This document shows positions 33,465 through 41,739 of a stretch of 64,000 nucleotides of DNA, piece by piece. Location: contig NZ_FRBQ01000011.1 in NCBI RefSeq assembly GCF_900142655.1, positions 62,001-126,000 on the forward strand. The letters run 5' to 3'. The position numbers and the translations under genes are program-made. How positions within the stretch are numbered: the first letter of the stretch is position 1; each line of letters begins with the position of its first letter. Below the pieces are notes generated by a model. It was given only the letters and a program-made list of their open reading frames with translations, was not told the origin of the DNA and made no database searches. Origin of the DNA: Phytopseudomonas punonensis. GTDB lineage: Bacteria > Pseudomonadota > Gammaproteobacteria > Pseudomonadales > Pseudomonadaceae.

Positions 33465-34589
33465 TTAGGCCTTCTCACCACCCTCGCTGCCTGGCGGCGT
33501 GAGCGTCGAGTTCAACAGCCCCTGCAGGCCGTCGAGCAAACGCCCATTTACCTGCTCGGCCTTTTCCAAACGACCGGAATCAAAGCGCTCATCCAACGAG
33601 AATCCGCCTTTGAGCAGATCCTGCAGCAAGCCCTTGCCATCGCTGACCCAGGCATCGGCCGTACGCAGGGCGTCGAGCAAACCCTGAGCGTAATCGGTGA
33701 GCGCACCATTGGTAGCGCTGGCAGGCTGACCGCCCTCATTGGAGACCGACCCATAGGTGTCGGTAGCCTGACGCACGCTGGTCTGGGTTAGCCGTAGCGA
33801 CATGGAGGCCAGCTGCGAGCTGTCCATATCAAGCGCCATGGCGCGGTCGAAAGCACCGGCCATATCACCCGAATAGAAGGAGTTGGACAGATCCTGAACC
33901 TGGCTGAAGAGTTTCCCCAGCGCGGCCTTTTCCTCATCATCCAGCTCGCCCTCGACCTCCACCTGCCAACCGCCGATCTGCAGGCTGCCGGACTGACTGC
34001 CCGAGCCTTCGGTACGTGACCAGGCAGCAGAGGCCTGGGCAACCGATACGCGCAGGCGATCGCCGTCACGGGTAGTGATATTGAGCTCGAAGCTTTCTGC
34101 CACGGCAGCGAAGCGATCACTGGAGGTTGGCGTAACGCCGCCGCTGCCACCAGTGGCCGGCGCCGCGCCATATAACTTGTCGAGGCCGGCGAAGCCCTGC
34201 TCGATGCGTTTGAAGGTGTCGTCGATATCCGCGGCGACCTTGTCCTTGAGCAAGCCCATACCGTCGAGAATCTTGCTCGCCTCATCAAAGCCTTTCTGTA
34301 CGCCAGAGCGAGCCTGATCCAGAAGCTTCTGTAACTTCTCCGGGTCAGCCCCGGAAGCGGCTTCACTTTTCAGCCGCTGCTCGACAAAGCCCATTACGCG
34401 ATCGGCGACCTTCTCAGGGGAGAAGTCGTCCTGCTTGGCATTCAACGAGCCTGGCGGCAGGCCAAGGCGCTCGGCGAGCCGGTTGGATAGCGCGGCCTGA
34501 GCGTCGGCCGCGTTGCGAATGGTGGGCTGTCCGCCGATTTGTGGCGAGCGGCCTGTCGTATTGGTCGACAGCGGGATGGAAATAGCCAT
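33465..34589 (-). CDS. DUF5610 family protein
   Basis: A 374-residue soluble protein without signal peptide or membrane helix. The first 100 residues are helical and charged; a Gly-rich linker near 150-160 (GGSGG) precedes a beta-rich middle (about 160-215), and the C-terminal part is helical again with Gly-rich ends. It fits the DUF5610 description common in Pseudomonas. Function unknown; length and domain order suggest a secreted or surface-exposed regulator is possible, but there is no export signal. The start follows a purine-rich stretch. Confidence 0.65.
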   Translation of the reverse strand: MAISIPLSTNTTGRSPQIGGQPTIRNAADAQAALSNRLAERLGLPPGSLNAKQDDFSPEKVADRVMGFVEQRLKSEAASGADPEKLQKLLDQARSGVQKGFDEASKILDGMGLLKDKVAADIDDTFKRIEQGFAGLDKLYGAAPATGGSGGVTPTSSDRFAAVAESFELNITTRDGDRLRVSVAQASAAWSRTEGSGSQSGSLQIGGWQVEVEGELDDEEKAALGKLFSQVQDLSNSFYSGDMAGAFDRAMALDMDSSQLASMSLRLTQTSVRQATDTYGSVSNEGGQPASATNGALTDYAQGLLDALRTADAWVSDGKGLLQDLLKGGFSLDERFDSGRLEKAEQVNGRLLDGLQGLLNSTLTPPGSEGGEKA

Positions 34590-34685
34590 GGCAAGTCACC
34601 GAAACGGAGCGTGTTCAAGGTTGACGGCAGCCCCCGGTAAAAGTTTAGGGCTAGCCGTCAGACAATCGCCCGGACGGTTCCCCGC

Positions 34686-35894
34686 TTAGTCCTGACTCAC
34701 CGCACCGATCTTGTGTATCGACAGGTCGGCGCCGTAATACTCCTGCTCCTGGCTCAGGCGGATGCCGACCAGCATCTTGAGTATCCCGTAAACAGCGAAA
34801 CCACCGAGCAGCGCCACAACCACGCCGGCCAGACTGCCTACCAGCTGGCTGCCAAGGCTTACACCACCCAGTCCACCCCACAATGGCTGGCCGAAGATGC
34901 CGCAGGCGATGCCACCCCATACACCGCATAAGCCATGCAGCGGCCAGACGCCGAGCACATCATCGATCTTCCATTTAACCTGGGTCGCAGTGAAAGCCCA
35001 TACGAACAGCGCGCCGGCGATGGCGCCGGTGACCAACGCACCTACCGGATGCATCAGATCGGAGCCGGCGCAGATGGCTACCAGCCCAGCCAAGGGGCCG
35101 TTGTGCAGGAAACCAGGGTCGTTGCGTCCGACGATCAGCGCCGCCAGGGTGCCGCCAACCATCGCCATCAACGTGTTGACTGCCACCAGACCGCTGATGC
35201 TGCCCAGGGTCTGGGCACTCATCACGTTGAAGCCGAACCAGCCGATGATAAGGATCCATGAGCCCAGCGCCAGAAACGGAATGCTCGATGGCGCCATGGC
35301 CACCAGCCGACCATCGCGGTAGCGGCCATCACGGCGACCCAACAAGATGACGGCCGCAAATGCCAGCCAGCCGCCAACGCCATGCACCACCACGGAGCCG
35401 GCGAAGTCATGGAACGGCGCGCCAAACTGCTCCTGCAGCCTGGCCTGAAAACCGAAATTGCCGTTCCAGATCATGCCTTCGAAAAACGGATAGACGAAGG
35501 CGACAATCAACGCCGTGGCGCACAGCTGCGGGCCGAAGCGCGCGCGTTCTGCAATCCCGCCGGAGATGATCGCCGGGATCGCGGCCGCAAAGGTCAGCAG
35601 GAAGAAGAACTTCACCAGCGCATAGCCGTTGCCGTCGATCAGGACGCTTGCCGGGTGCAAAAAACTCACGCCATAGGCGATCCAATAGCCGACAAAGAAA
35701 TAGGCCACGGCGGAGATAGCGAAATCCGAAAGGATTTTCGACAAAGCGTTGACTTGGTTCTTCTGCCGCACCGTACCGACTTCCAGAAAGGCGAAGCCGG
35801 CGTGCATGGCCAGCACCATGATCGCGCCAATCAGGATGAACAGCGTGTTGGATCCATGAATCAGGGTTTGCACGGCACTGTCGAGGTTTTCCAT
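34686..35894 (-). CDS. amtB: ammonium transporter (Amt/MEP family)
   Basis: A 402-residue inner-membrane protein with about eleven helices. Family landmarks are EVGTVRQKNQ (about 43-52), GNFGFQARLQ (about 144-153), DFAGSVVVHGVGGW (about 163-176, first pore His), and LHGLCGVWGGIA (about 318-329, second pore His). The start at 35894 gives the standard N-terminus after removing 27 non-native residues. No glnK is next to it; the partner PII gene would be elsewhere. Confidence 0.93.
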   Translation of the reverse strand: MENLDSAVQTLIHGSNTLFILIGAIMVLAMHAGFAFLEVGTVRQKNQVNALSKILSDFAISAVAYFFVGYWIAYGVSFLHPASVLIDGNGYALVKFFFLLTFAAAIPAIISGGIAERARFGPQLCATALIVAFVYPFFEGMIWNGNFGFQARLQEQFGAPFHDFAGSVVVHGVGGWLAFAAVILLGRRDGRYRDGRLVAMAPSSIPFLALGSWILIIGWFGFNVMSAQTLGSISGLVAVNTLMAMVGGTLAALIVGRNDPGFLHNGPLAGLVAICAGSDLMHPVGALVTGAIAGALFVWAFTATQVKWKIDDVLGVWPLHGLCGVWGGIACGIFGQPLWGGLGGVSLGSQLVGSLAGVVVALLGGFAVYGILKMLVGIRLSQEQEYYGADLSIHKIGAVSQD

Positions 35895-36263
35895 CGAAGC
35901 ACAGACTCCAGAGCGAAAAGCACCAAAAGAGAACGTCAGTCTTTCAAAAAGCACCAACACGAGGCATGCACTCAATCAGCAACTCGCACTTATCGAAGGC
36001 GGAGCGTCTCCCTGTCGCTCCAAAACATCGCTCTAATCGAACTTATTCTTTAATTATCAAATGGTTAATGACGCACAAATTAAATGCTGGCAATCACGAG
36101 AAGCACCATGACTAGGCATTTAGGCTGGCAACGCAGCTCGCCAATGCAATGCCTATGCCCTAAAACTTGGAGATAGCGTCTGCGAACGACAGATAGAGTG
36201 AACCTGCCGTTGGCCCACCACTCGAACCCCTTACACCGCCTCATACCTACAGGAGATTGATCA
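35895..36263. other. 369-base intergenic region upstream of amtB and the DUF883 gene
   Basis: No gene is supported; the minus-strand frame at 36080-36295 is a shadow. The AAGCACCA octamer occurs three times (near 35918, 35949 and 36101), the first two about 31 bases apart, facing amtB. They resemble half-sites of NtrC-type targets, but I cannot find a matching -24/-12 promoter. The 3' half is the promoter region of the DUF883 gene, with AGGAG seven bases before its ATG. Confidence 0.45.
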
Positions 36264-36593
36264 ATGGCCCGCCCACTTCCTACGCGCCCAGCCACTCCCG
36301 CTAATAAAGAGGAGCTGCTCGAGGAGTTCCAGGCACTGGTACGTGATACCGAAACCCTGCTGCAGCACTCGGCCAGCCTGGTCGGTGATCAGGCAGAAGA
36401 ACTGCGTGCGCAGATCCGTGACAGCCTGGGCCGCGCTCGTTCGACCCTGAAGAACACCGAGGAAAACGTCGTGCAGCGTGGCAAGGCCGCCGTTGGCGCA
36501 ACCGAGGACTATGTGCAGACCCATCCTTGGCAGACCATCGGCATTGCCGCCGGTATTGGTATACTGATCGGCATGCTCATTAGCCGACGTTGA
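36264..36593 (+). CDS. DUF883 (ElaB/YqjD) family membrane-anchored protein
   Basis: A 109-residue protein with a soluble, coiled-coil-like N-terminal part (about 12-80) and a single C-terminal membrane helix with a glycine zipper (GIAAGIGILIGMLI, about 93-106) followed by SRR. That is the ElaB/YqjD layout, tail-anchored in the inner membrane and reported to bind ribosomes in stationary phase. AGGAG lies seven bases upstream. It starts a three-gene unit resembling elaB-yqjE-yqjK. Confidence 0.85.
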   Translation: MARPLPTRPATPANKEELLEEFQALVRDTETLLQHSASLVGDQAEELRAQIRDSLGRARSTLKNTEENVVQRGKAAVGATEDYVQTHPWQTIGIAAGIGILIGMLISRR

Positions 36594-36605
36594 TCAGGAC
36601 AGCAC

Positions 36606-36992
36606 ATGGATGACAGCCAGACAGCAGCACCTCCCAGCCGCGGCCCTTCGCCGCGGCGCCTGGCCGGTGCGCTGCTCGGGCTGGTTCATGGTCATGTCGC
36701 GCTGTTCAGCGAAGAGCTCAAGGAACAGCAATCGCGTACCGTCACCCTGCTGATCCTGACAGGTCTCTGTGTACTGTTCGGCCTCATGTTAATCATCGGC
36801 GTGTCGACCGCCCTGCTGATCTTTTTCTGGGACACCCACCGCATTCCCGTTATCAGCCTCCTTTGTCTGCTCTACGCAGCGGGGCTGTTCGGCTGCGGCT
36901 GGAATCTCGTTCAGCGCATGCGCAATGCACCTGCGCCATTCAGCGCCAGCCTCGAAGAATTGGCGCGTGATCGGGAGCAATTACTGCCATGA
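36606..36992 (+). CDS. phage-holin-family / YqjE-like membrane protein
   Basis: A 128-residue protein with two adjacent membrane helices (about 45-68 and 73-95) separated by a short loop and followed by a charged C-terminus. This fits the DUF1469/YqjE (holin-like) family found beside elaB-type genes. It is 12 bases after the DUF883 gene and its stop overlaps the next gene in an ATGA arrangement. The name holin reflects topology only; lysis is not implied. Confidence 0.82.
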   Translation: MDDSQTAAPPSRGPSPRRLAGALLGLVHGHVALFSEELKEQQSRTVTLLILTGLCVLFGLMLIIGVSTALLIFFWDTHRIPVISLLCLLYAAGLFGCGWNLVQRMRNAPAPFSASLEELARDREQLLP

Positions 36993-37321
36993 GCGACAAG
37001 ACCTCAACCCAGGAATTACGCAAAACCATGCTGCGCCTGCGCCTGGAAATGCATCGCCAGGAAATTCGCCATGAAGCCCTGGTCATCCTGCAGCCTCTGC
37101 AAAAAGCCAAGGATTTCGGCACTCACTGGCGCCAGGAACTCAAAGGGAGCAATGCACCCATATGGATCACGGGCGGTGTTTTTGCCCTGACGGTTCTAGG
37201 GATGCGTGGCGGTCAATGGCGCCGCTGGTTACGCATGGCACTGGAGGCCTTTCCAGATCTACGAAAGCGCTCGACTGCACCTGAAAGCGAAAAGCCATCA
37301 GCGGCGACTGATAAATCCTGA
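36989..37321 (+). CDS. YqjK-like hypothetical protein
   Basis: A 110-residue protein with an N-terminal charged helix (about 8-45) and one hydrophobic segment (about 55-75, APIWITGGVFALTVLGM). It overlaps the YqjE-like gene by four bases, so it is very likely co-translated. Position and topology match yqjK in the elaB-yqjE-yqjK operon, although sequence similarity is not something I can verify. Function unknown. Confidence 0.65.
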   Translation: MSDKTSTQELRKTMLRLRLEMHRQEIRHEALVILQPLQKAKDFGTHWRQELKGSNAPIWITGGVFALTVLGMRGGQWRRWLRMALEAFPDLRKRSTAPESEKPSAATDKS

Positions 37322-37407
37322 AGCTGGCCACGTTCTTGCTTGAAAGAGCAGTTAAAAGCCAGGCTTAGTTCTGGCATTACTGCCCCTCTCTACTAAGGAT
37401 GTGCCTG

Positions 37408-38562
37408 GTGCTCGACGGTCAACCTGTCGCCGTCTTCCAACCTTTCATCGATACCGCCAACGGGCAAATCGCTGGCGTCGAGGCGCTGGCCCGCTTGCGT
37501 GATGCGCACGGGCGCCTGCATTCTGCTGGCCCCTTGTTCGCCGACCCGAAAACACCACCTGCGGCGCTGCGCCGGCTAGACCGGGCGATTCGCGAGCAGG
37601 CGTTCGCGCGCTTTCATGCTGCCCCTGCCCACTGGTTTCTGAGCGTCAATATCTCCCCTCGCTGGATCGGCCGCTTGCGTCCCGAACAGGCGCTGCCAAG
37701 TCTCAAGCAACTGGCAAGCAGCGGCATAGACCCACAGCGCGTGGTATTCGAGATCACCGAGCTGGGCGGTGCCAGTTCACGACTTGCCGCCGTGGCCGCT
37801 CGCTACCGCGAAGCCGGAGTGCGCATCGCCATCGACGATTTTGGTGCAGGCTATTCGCAGCTCGACCGCGTCCTCGCACTGCGCCCCGATATTCTCAAAC
37901 TCGACATGCGCCTGTTTCAGGAGGCTGCCCGTGGCGGGCCCAGTGGAGAAGTGGTCAAGGCGCTGGCCCTGATGGCAGAAAAAACTGGCTGCTGGATCAT
38001 CGCCGAAGGCGTGGAAACCGAGGCCGAACTGCATTTCGCACTGGAATGCGGCGCCCGTTTTGTACAGGGTTACCTGTTCGCCAAGCCAGAAATCGAGTTT
38101 TTTGATAGCAACGCGTTCGTCGAGCACTTCGCCAGGTTGCGCGACGCCTATGTGCAGAAGAAGCTCGCCGAGCGCATGCGTCTGATGGCGCTGCGCAGGC
38201 AACTCGCCGAACTGTTCACCCAGCTTAAAAGCGACACTCAATCGCTCGCGCCCGCGGTAACGCCGGCTTCTTTTCCGTGGCTGCTGCGCCTGTACCAATG
38301 CGACAGACATGGTACCCAGATCACACCAAACCTCGAATGGCGTGATGGCAGGTGGCAAGCCGACGATCGCTACCTGGGCCATAACTGGTCGTGGCGCCCC
38401 TACTTCTATCAGTTGCTCGCCGAAGGCTGGGACGAACGCCGCCTGATCCTGTCCAACACCTACCGCGACGCCACGACCAACCAGTATTGCCTGACCGCCG
38501 GGCAGTTCATCGATGACGGCGCGCGCCTGCTGCTCGTCGACATCGACGCCAGTGGACTTTAG
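37408..38562 (+). CDS. EAL-domain c-di-GMP phosphodiesterase with C-terminal sensor-like domain
   Basis: About 384 residues. The EAL domain (about 5-245) contains GVEALARLR, FEITELG, IDDFGAGYSQLDR, KLDM, AEGVETE and QGYLF, so catalytic metal and general-base residues look intact. The C-terminal 110 residues (from PWLLRLYQCDRHGTQ) resemble the YkuI_C-type PAS-like domain. The protein should degrade c-di-GMP. No GGDEF domain and no membrane segment are present. The start is GTG at 37408, eight bases after AAGGA; an ATG nine bases earlier directly abuts that site. Confidence 0.86.
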   Translation: MLDGQPVAVFQPFIDTANGQIAGVEALARLRDAHGRLHSAGPLFADPKTPPAALRRLDRAIREQAFARFHAAPAHWFLSVNISPRWIGRLRPEQALPSLKQLASSGIDPQRVVFEITELGGASSRLAAVAARYREAGVRIAIDDFGAGYSQLDRVLALRPDILKLDMRLFQEAARGGPSGEVVKALALMAEKTGCWIIAEGVETEAELHFALECGARFVQGYLFAKPEIEFFDSNAFVEHFARLRDAYVQKKLAERMRLMALRRQLAELFTQLKSDTQSLAPAVTPASFPWLLRLYQCDRHGTQITPNLEWRDGRWQADDRYLGHNWSWRPYFYQLLAEGWDERRLILSNTYRDATTNQYCLTAGQFIDDGARLLLVDIDASGL

Positions 38563-38678
38563 TGGATGTGGCCTTGCAGTTGCCCGAATGAACAGGGAAG
38601 CTACAGGCATCCGCCCGTGCGGCTCCGCTGGCAAGAGCGCACATCTTTGACCCGCAGTATCCGGTAAAGGAAACACGC

Positions 38679-40010
38679 TTGGATTGGCAAACCCTGCTCA
38701 CCCGTGAACGTCTTGGCAAACCGGCGCCCAGTGCCGATGAACTGGGCCGCAGCCCCTTCCACAAGGATCACGACCGGATCATTTTCTCCGGTGCATTTCG
38801 CCGCCTGGGCCGCAAAACCCAGGTGCATCCGGTGTCCAGCAACGATCACATCCATACCCGCCTGACTCACTCGCTGGAAGTTAGCTGCGTAGGCCGCTCG
38901 CTGGGCATGCGTGTCGGCGAAATGCTGCGCAGCGAGCTGCCGGCCTGGTGCGAGCCAAGCGACCTGGGCATGGTGGTGCAGTCCTCGTGCCTCGCCCACG
39001 ACATCGGCAACCCGCCGTTCGGCCATTCCGGCGAAGATGCGATCCGTCACTGGTTTCAGCAGGCTGCCGGGCGCGGCTGGCTCGACGCCATGAGCGATGC
39101 CGAGCGCGGCGACTTTCTCAGTTTCGAAGGCAACGCTCAAGGCTTTCGGGTACTCACCCAGTTGGAATACCACCAGTTCGATGGTGGCACGCGGCTGACC
39201 TACGCGACCCTCGGTGCTTACCTCAAATACCCATGGACATCGCGGCACGCCGAAGCCCTGGGCTATAAAAAGCACAAGTTCGGCTGTTACCAGAGCGAGC
39301 TGCCGCTGCTCGAACAGATCGCCAGCAAACTTGGCCTGCCGAAACTCGAAGAGCAACGCTGGGCGCGCCATCCACTGGTGTATCTGATGGAGGCGGCAGA
39401 CGATATCTGCTATGGCCTGATCGACCTCGAAGACGGCCTGGAAATGGAGCTGCTCGACTACGCGGAAGTGGAGTCGCTGCTGCTCGACCTGGTCGGTGAT
39501 GACCTGCCGGAAACCTATCGGCAACTCGGCCCGCACGATTCGCGCCGGCGCAAACTGGCGATCCTGCGTGGCAAGGCCATCGAACACCTGACCAACTCGG
39601 CGGCCCACGCGTTCGTCGAGCAGCAGTCAGCCTTGCTGGCAGGCACGCTGGAGGGGGACTTGGTCGAGCACATGCACGGCCCGGCCAAGAACTGCGTACA
39701 GGCCGCCAAGGCGATGGCCCGGGAAAAGATCTTTCAGGACAAACGCAAAACGCTGCACGAGATCGGCGCCTACACCACCCTGGAAATTCTCCTCAATGCC
39801 TTTTGTGGGGCGGCCCTAGAACAGCACGGCGGCCGTACACCGTCGTTCAAGAACCGCCGCATCCTCGACCTGCTGGGCCATAACGCACCCGACCCGCAGT
39901 GGCCGCTGTATCGCTCCTTCCTGCGCATGATCGACTTCATCGCCGGCATGACCGACAGCTATGCCACGGAAATGGCGCGCGAAATGACCGGCCGCTCGAG
40001 CCCGGTCTGA
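38679..40010 (+). CDS. dgt: deoxyguanosinetriphosphate triphosphohydrolase (HD domain)
   Basis: A 443-residue HD-domain dNTPase. It carries HTRLTHSLEV (about 59-68, first His), AHDIGNPPFGHSGE (about 107-120, HD motif) and GYKKHKFG. The family is a dNTP triphosphohydrolase, with Dgt preferring dGTP. The start is TTG at 38679, eight bases after AAAGGA. The length fits the type II dGTPase-like group rather than E. coli Dgt. It is followed two bases later by the FUSC-like gene. Confidence 0.9.
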   Translation: MDWQTLLTRERLGKPAPSADELGRSPFHKDHDRIIFSGAFRRLGRKTQVHPVSSNDHIHTRLTHSLEVSCVGRSLGMRVGEMLRSELPAWCEPSDLGMVVQSSCLAHDIGNPPFGHSGEDAIRHWFQQAAGRGWLDAMSDAERGDFLSFEGNAQGFRVLTQLEYHQFDGGTRLTYATLGAYLKYPWTSRHAEALGYKKHKFGCYQSELPLLEQIASKLGLPKLEEQRWARHPLVYLMEAADDICYGLIDLEDGLEMELLDYAEVESLLLDLVGDDLPETYRQLGPHDSRRRKLAILRGKAIEHLTNSAAHAFVEQQSALLAGTLEGDLVEHMHGPAKNCVQAAKAMAREKIFQDKRKTLHEIGAYTTLEILLNAFCGAALEQHGGRTPSFKNRRILDLLGHNAPDPQWPLYRSFLRMIDFIAGMTDSYATEMAREMTGRSSPV

Positions 40011-40012
40011 GG

Positions 40013-41110
40013 ATGCGCCAGGTGTTCAGGCAGTTGTTCAGCTGGCACGCCGGGCCTCCCGCCTGGGGGCCAGCCGTGGTAGCGGGCCTGGGCTGTGCAC
40101 TGCCACTGCTGCTTGGCCTGTTCAGCGCTCACCCGGGGTTCCTGTGGGCCTCGGTCGGCGCTTTCCAGGCGGCCCAGGCCAACCCGCTGCACCGCTTCGG
40201 CATGTTGCGCATGCTGCTGCTCACCGGCCTCGGTGCCTGCAGCGCCGGGCTGGGCTTTTGGTCCGCAACCCATCCGCTGATCAGCCTGTCGCTGTTCGCC
40301 GCTTTCGGTTTGCTACTCGCCTGGTTGCAGCGCTATGGCACCGAGGCCGGCAAGCTGGGCATCGGCCTGACCGTATGCCTGTGCCTGGGGCAAGGCCAAT
40401 ACGGCAGCAGCATGCTGAACAACCCCAACGCCATCGCCATGCTGTTCATGCTCGGCGGGCTATGGGTGATGTTATTGGCATTCGGCCTACGGGGCCTGCA
40501 CGGCCTGCGCATGTGGCCGCACATGCCGCGCCTGATCAGCCTGCTCAAGGTGCTGCGCCGCCACGCTGGGCGCCAATCACGCCAGCAATGGGGCTTGTAT
40601 GCACTGGGCTGCACGGTGGCCGTGTCACTGGCGGGGGTGATCGTCAACCTGGCGCATCTGCAGCGTGGTTACTGGTTGACTCTGGCCGTAGTCACCACCT
40701 TGCAACTGGAGTTCAGAGGCAGCCTGGTGCGCGCGCTGCAAGCGAGTATGGCCAGCCTCAGCGCGGCGGGCTTGCTGATTCTGTTCGGCCACAGCCTGCA
40801 GAGCCCACCGTTGATGGTCGCCATCATGCTGCCGCTGATCATGCTCAGCCGCGCCTTGCAGGCCAATCACTATGGCCTGTTCGTTTTGCAAACGACGGTT
40901 TGCTTCGTGCTCTTGGCCGAGAGCCTGGCCAAGGACTGGCATCTACCGCAAGTGCGCTTGTTCAACGTCACACTGGGTATCGTGCTAACACTGTTCATCG
41001 CCCTGCTGATGCATGGCCTGCGCCACTGGCTGGATAACCGCAGTGCGGCAAAACAACAGCCGCCAATCGCGGACGAGCAGTTACCCTCGCGCGAATCACC
41101 AGAAGCCTAA
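40013..41110 (+). CDS. FUSC-family membrane protein (aromatic acid exporter-like)
   Basis: A 365-residue integral membrane protein with about ten hydrophobic segments in two bundles, and a central cytoplasmic region with basic residues (about 170-195). The layout resembles the FUSC/YccS (fusaric acid resistance) family of exporters. The start at 40013 is two bases after the dgt stop; a longer frame to 39899 reads antisense-like residues from dgt in another register. No periplasmic partner gene is adjacent, so transport direction and substrate are unknown. Confidence 0.75.
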   Translation: MRQVFRQLFSWHAGPPAWGPAVVAGLGCALPLLLGLFSAHPGFLWASVGAFQAAQANPLHRFGMLRMLLLTGLGACSAGLGFWSATHPLISLSLFAAFGLLLAWLQRYGTEAGKLGIGLTVCLCLGQGQYGSSMLNNPNAIAMLFMLGGLWVMLLAFGLRGLHGLRMWPHMPRLISLLKVLRRHAGRQSRQQWGLYALGCTVAVSLAGVIVNLAHLQRGYWLTLAVVTTLQLEFRGSLVRALQASMASLSAAGLLILFGHSLQSPPLMVAIMLPLIMLSRALQANHYGLFVLQTTVCFVLLAESLAKDWHLPQVRLFNVTLGIVLTLFIALLMHGLRHWLDNRSAAKQQPPIADEQLPSRESPEA

Positions 41111-41147
41111 GCGTTACCGCCAGGGTGATGATCGGCAGGACAAATGA

Positions 41148-41172
41148 AAAGGGCCTCGAATGAGGCCCTCAG
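41148..41172 (-). terminator. Rho-independent terminator of the YggL gene
   Basis: Stem GGGCCTC/GAGGCCC with a GAAT loop at 41151-41168. On the minus strand it is followed by TTTTC, so it should end transcription from the gene at 41177. Confidence 0.75.
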
Positions 41173-41176
41173 TGGA

Positions 41177-41521
41177 TCAGGAAGCGGAGTTGATCTCTTT
41201 TTCCGGGTACCACACATCGAGCAGCGGGCTGACATTAAAATCGACCAGCTCGGAACGGCTCTTGAGCCAGGCTTCCACAGCTGCACGTTGCTCTTCGCTG
41301 ACCGAGCCACGTTCGGCCAGGCAAACCAGACCGTAGTCATCGCCGCCAACATAGCCCAGGCCGTTGGCAGTCATCGCGTCGCTCAGGAAAGCATCGAGGA
41401 AGGCGTCGACGGCTTCGTCGCTCAGGTCTTCCTTGAAGTTCAGGTTCAGCTCGAAACCCAGCTCCTGAAACTCATCCACACAGAGTTTCTTGCGCAGACG
41501 ACGGGAACGATTGGTAGCCAT
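41177..41521 (-). CDS. yggL: YggL family 50S ribosome-binding protein
   Basis: A 114-residue cytoplasmic protein starting MATNRSRRLRKKLCVDEFQ, the family N-terminus, with FELNLNFKEDLS and GYVGGDDYGLVCL in the middle. DUF469/YggL proteins bind the 50S subunit. The start at 41521 is used; the 45 residues upstream in the longer frame are not family-like. It is transcribed alone, convergent with the FUSC gene. Confidence 0.9.
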   Translation of the reverse strand: MATNRSRRLRKKLCVDEFQELGFELNLNFKEDLSDEAVDAFLDAFLSDAMTANGLGYVGGDDYGLVCLAERGSVSEEQRAAVEAWLKSRSELVDFNVSPLLDVWYPEKEINSAS

Positions 41522-41739
41522 GGGTATAAATTCCTTGCAGAGTGATAACGCGCGGCACTCTACCAGTTTAGTGACGACGATGCCCGCCAACCGACAAAAA
41601 TCCCAGCGCCAAGGTGCCGCTATCGGCAATGCGCATACCCGCTGACCGTCGGCCATAAATTCCTGTAATCACCGCCATTGGCGGTCTGGTCATAGGGCAT
41701 AATGCGCGGCATTGTCCCAAACCGCTGTGGGAGCTCGTA

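Noticed and set aside
35382..36053. 223-codon plus-strand frame over the amtB start
   Set aside because: Antisense to conserved transporter sequence, with low-complexity charged translation.
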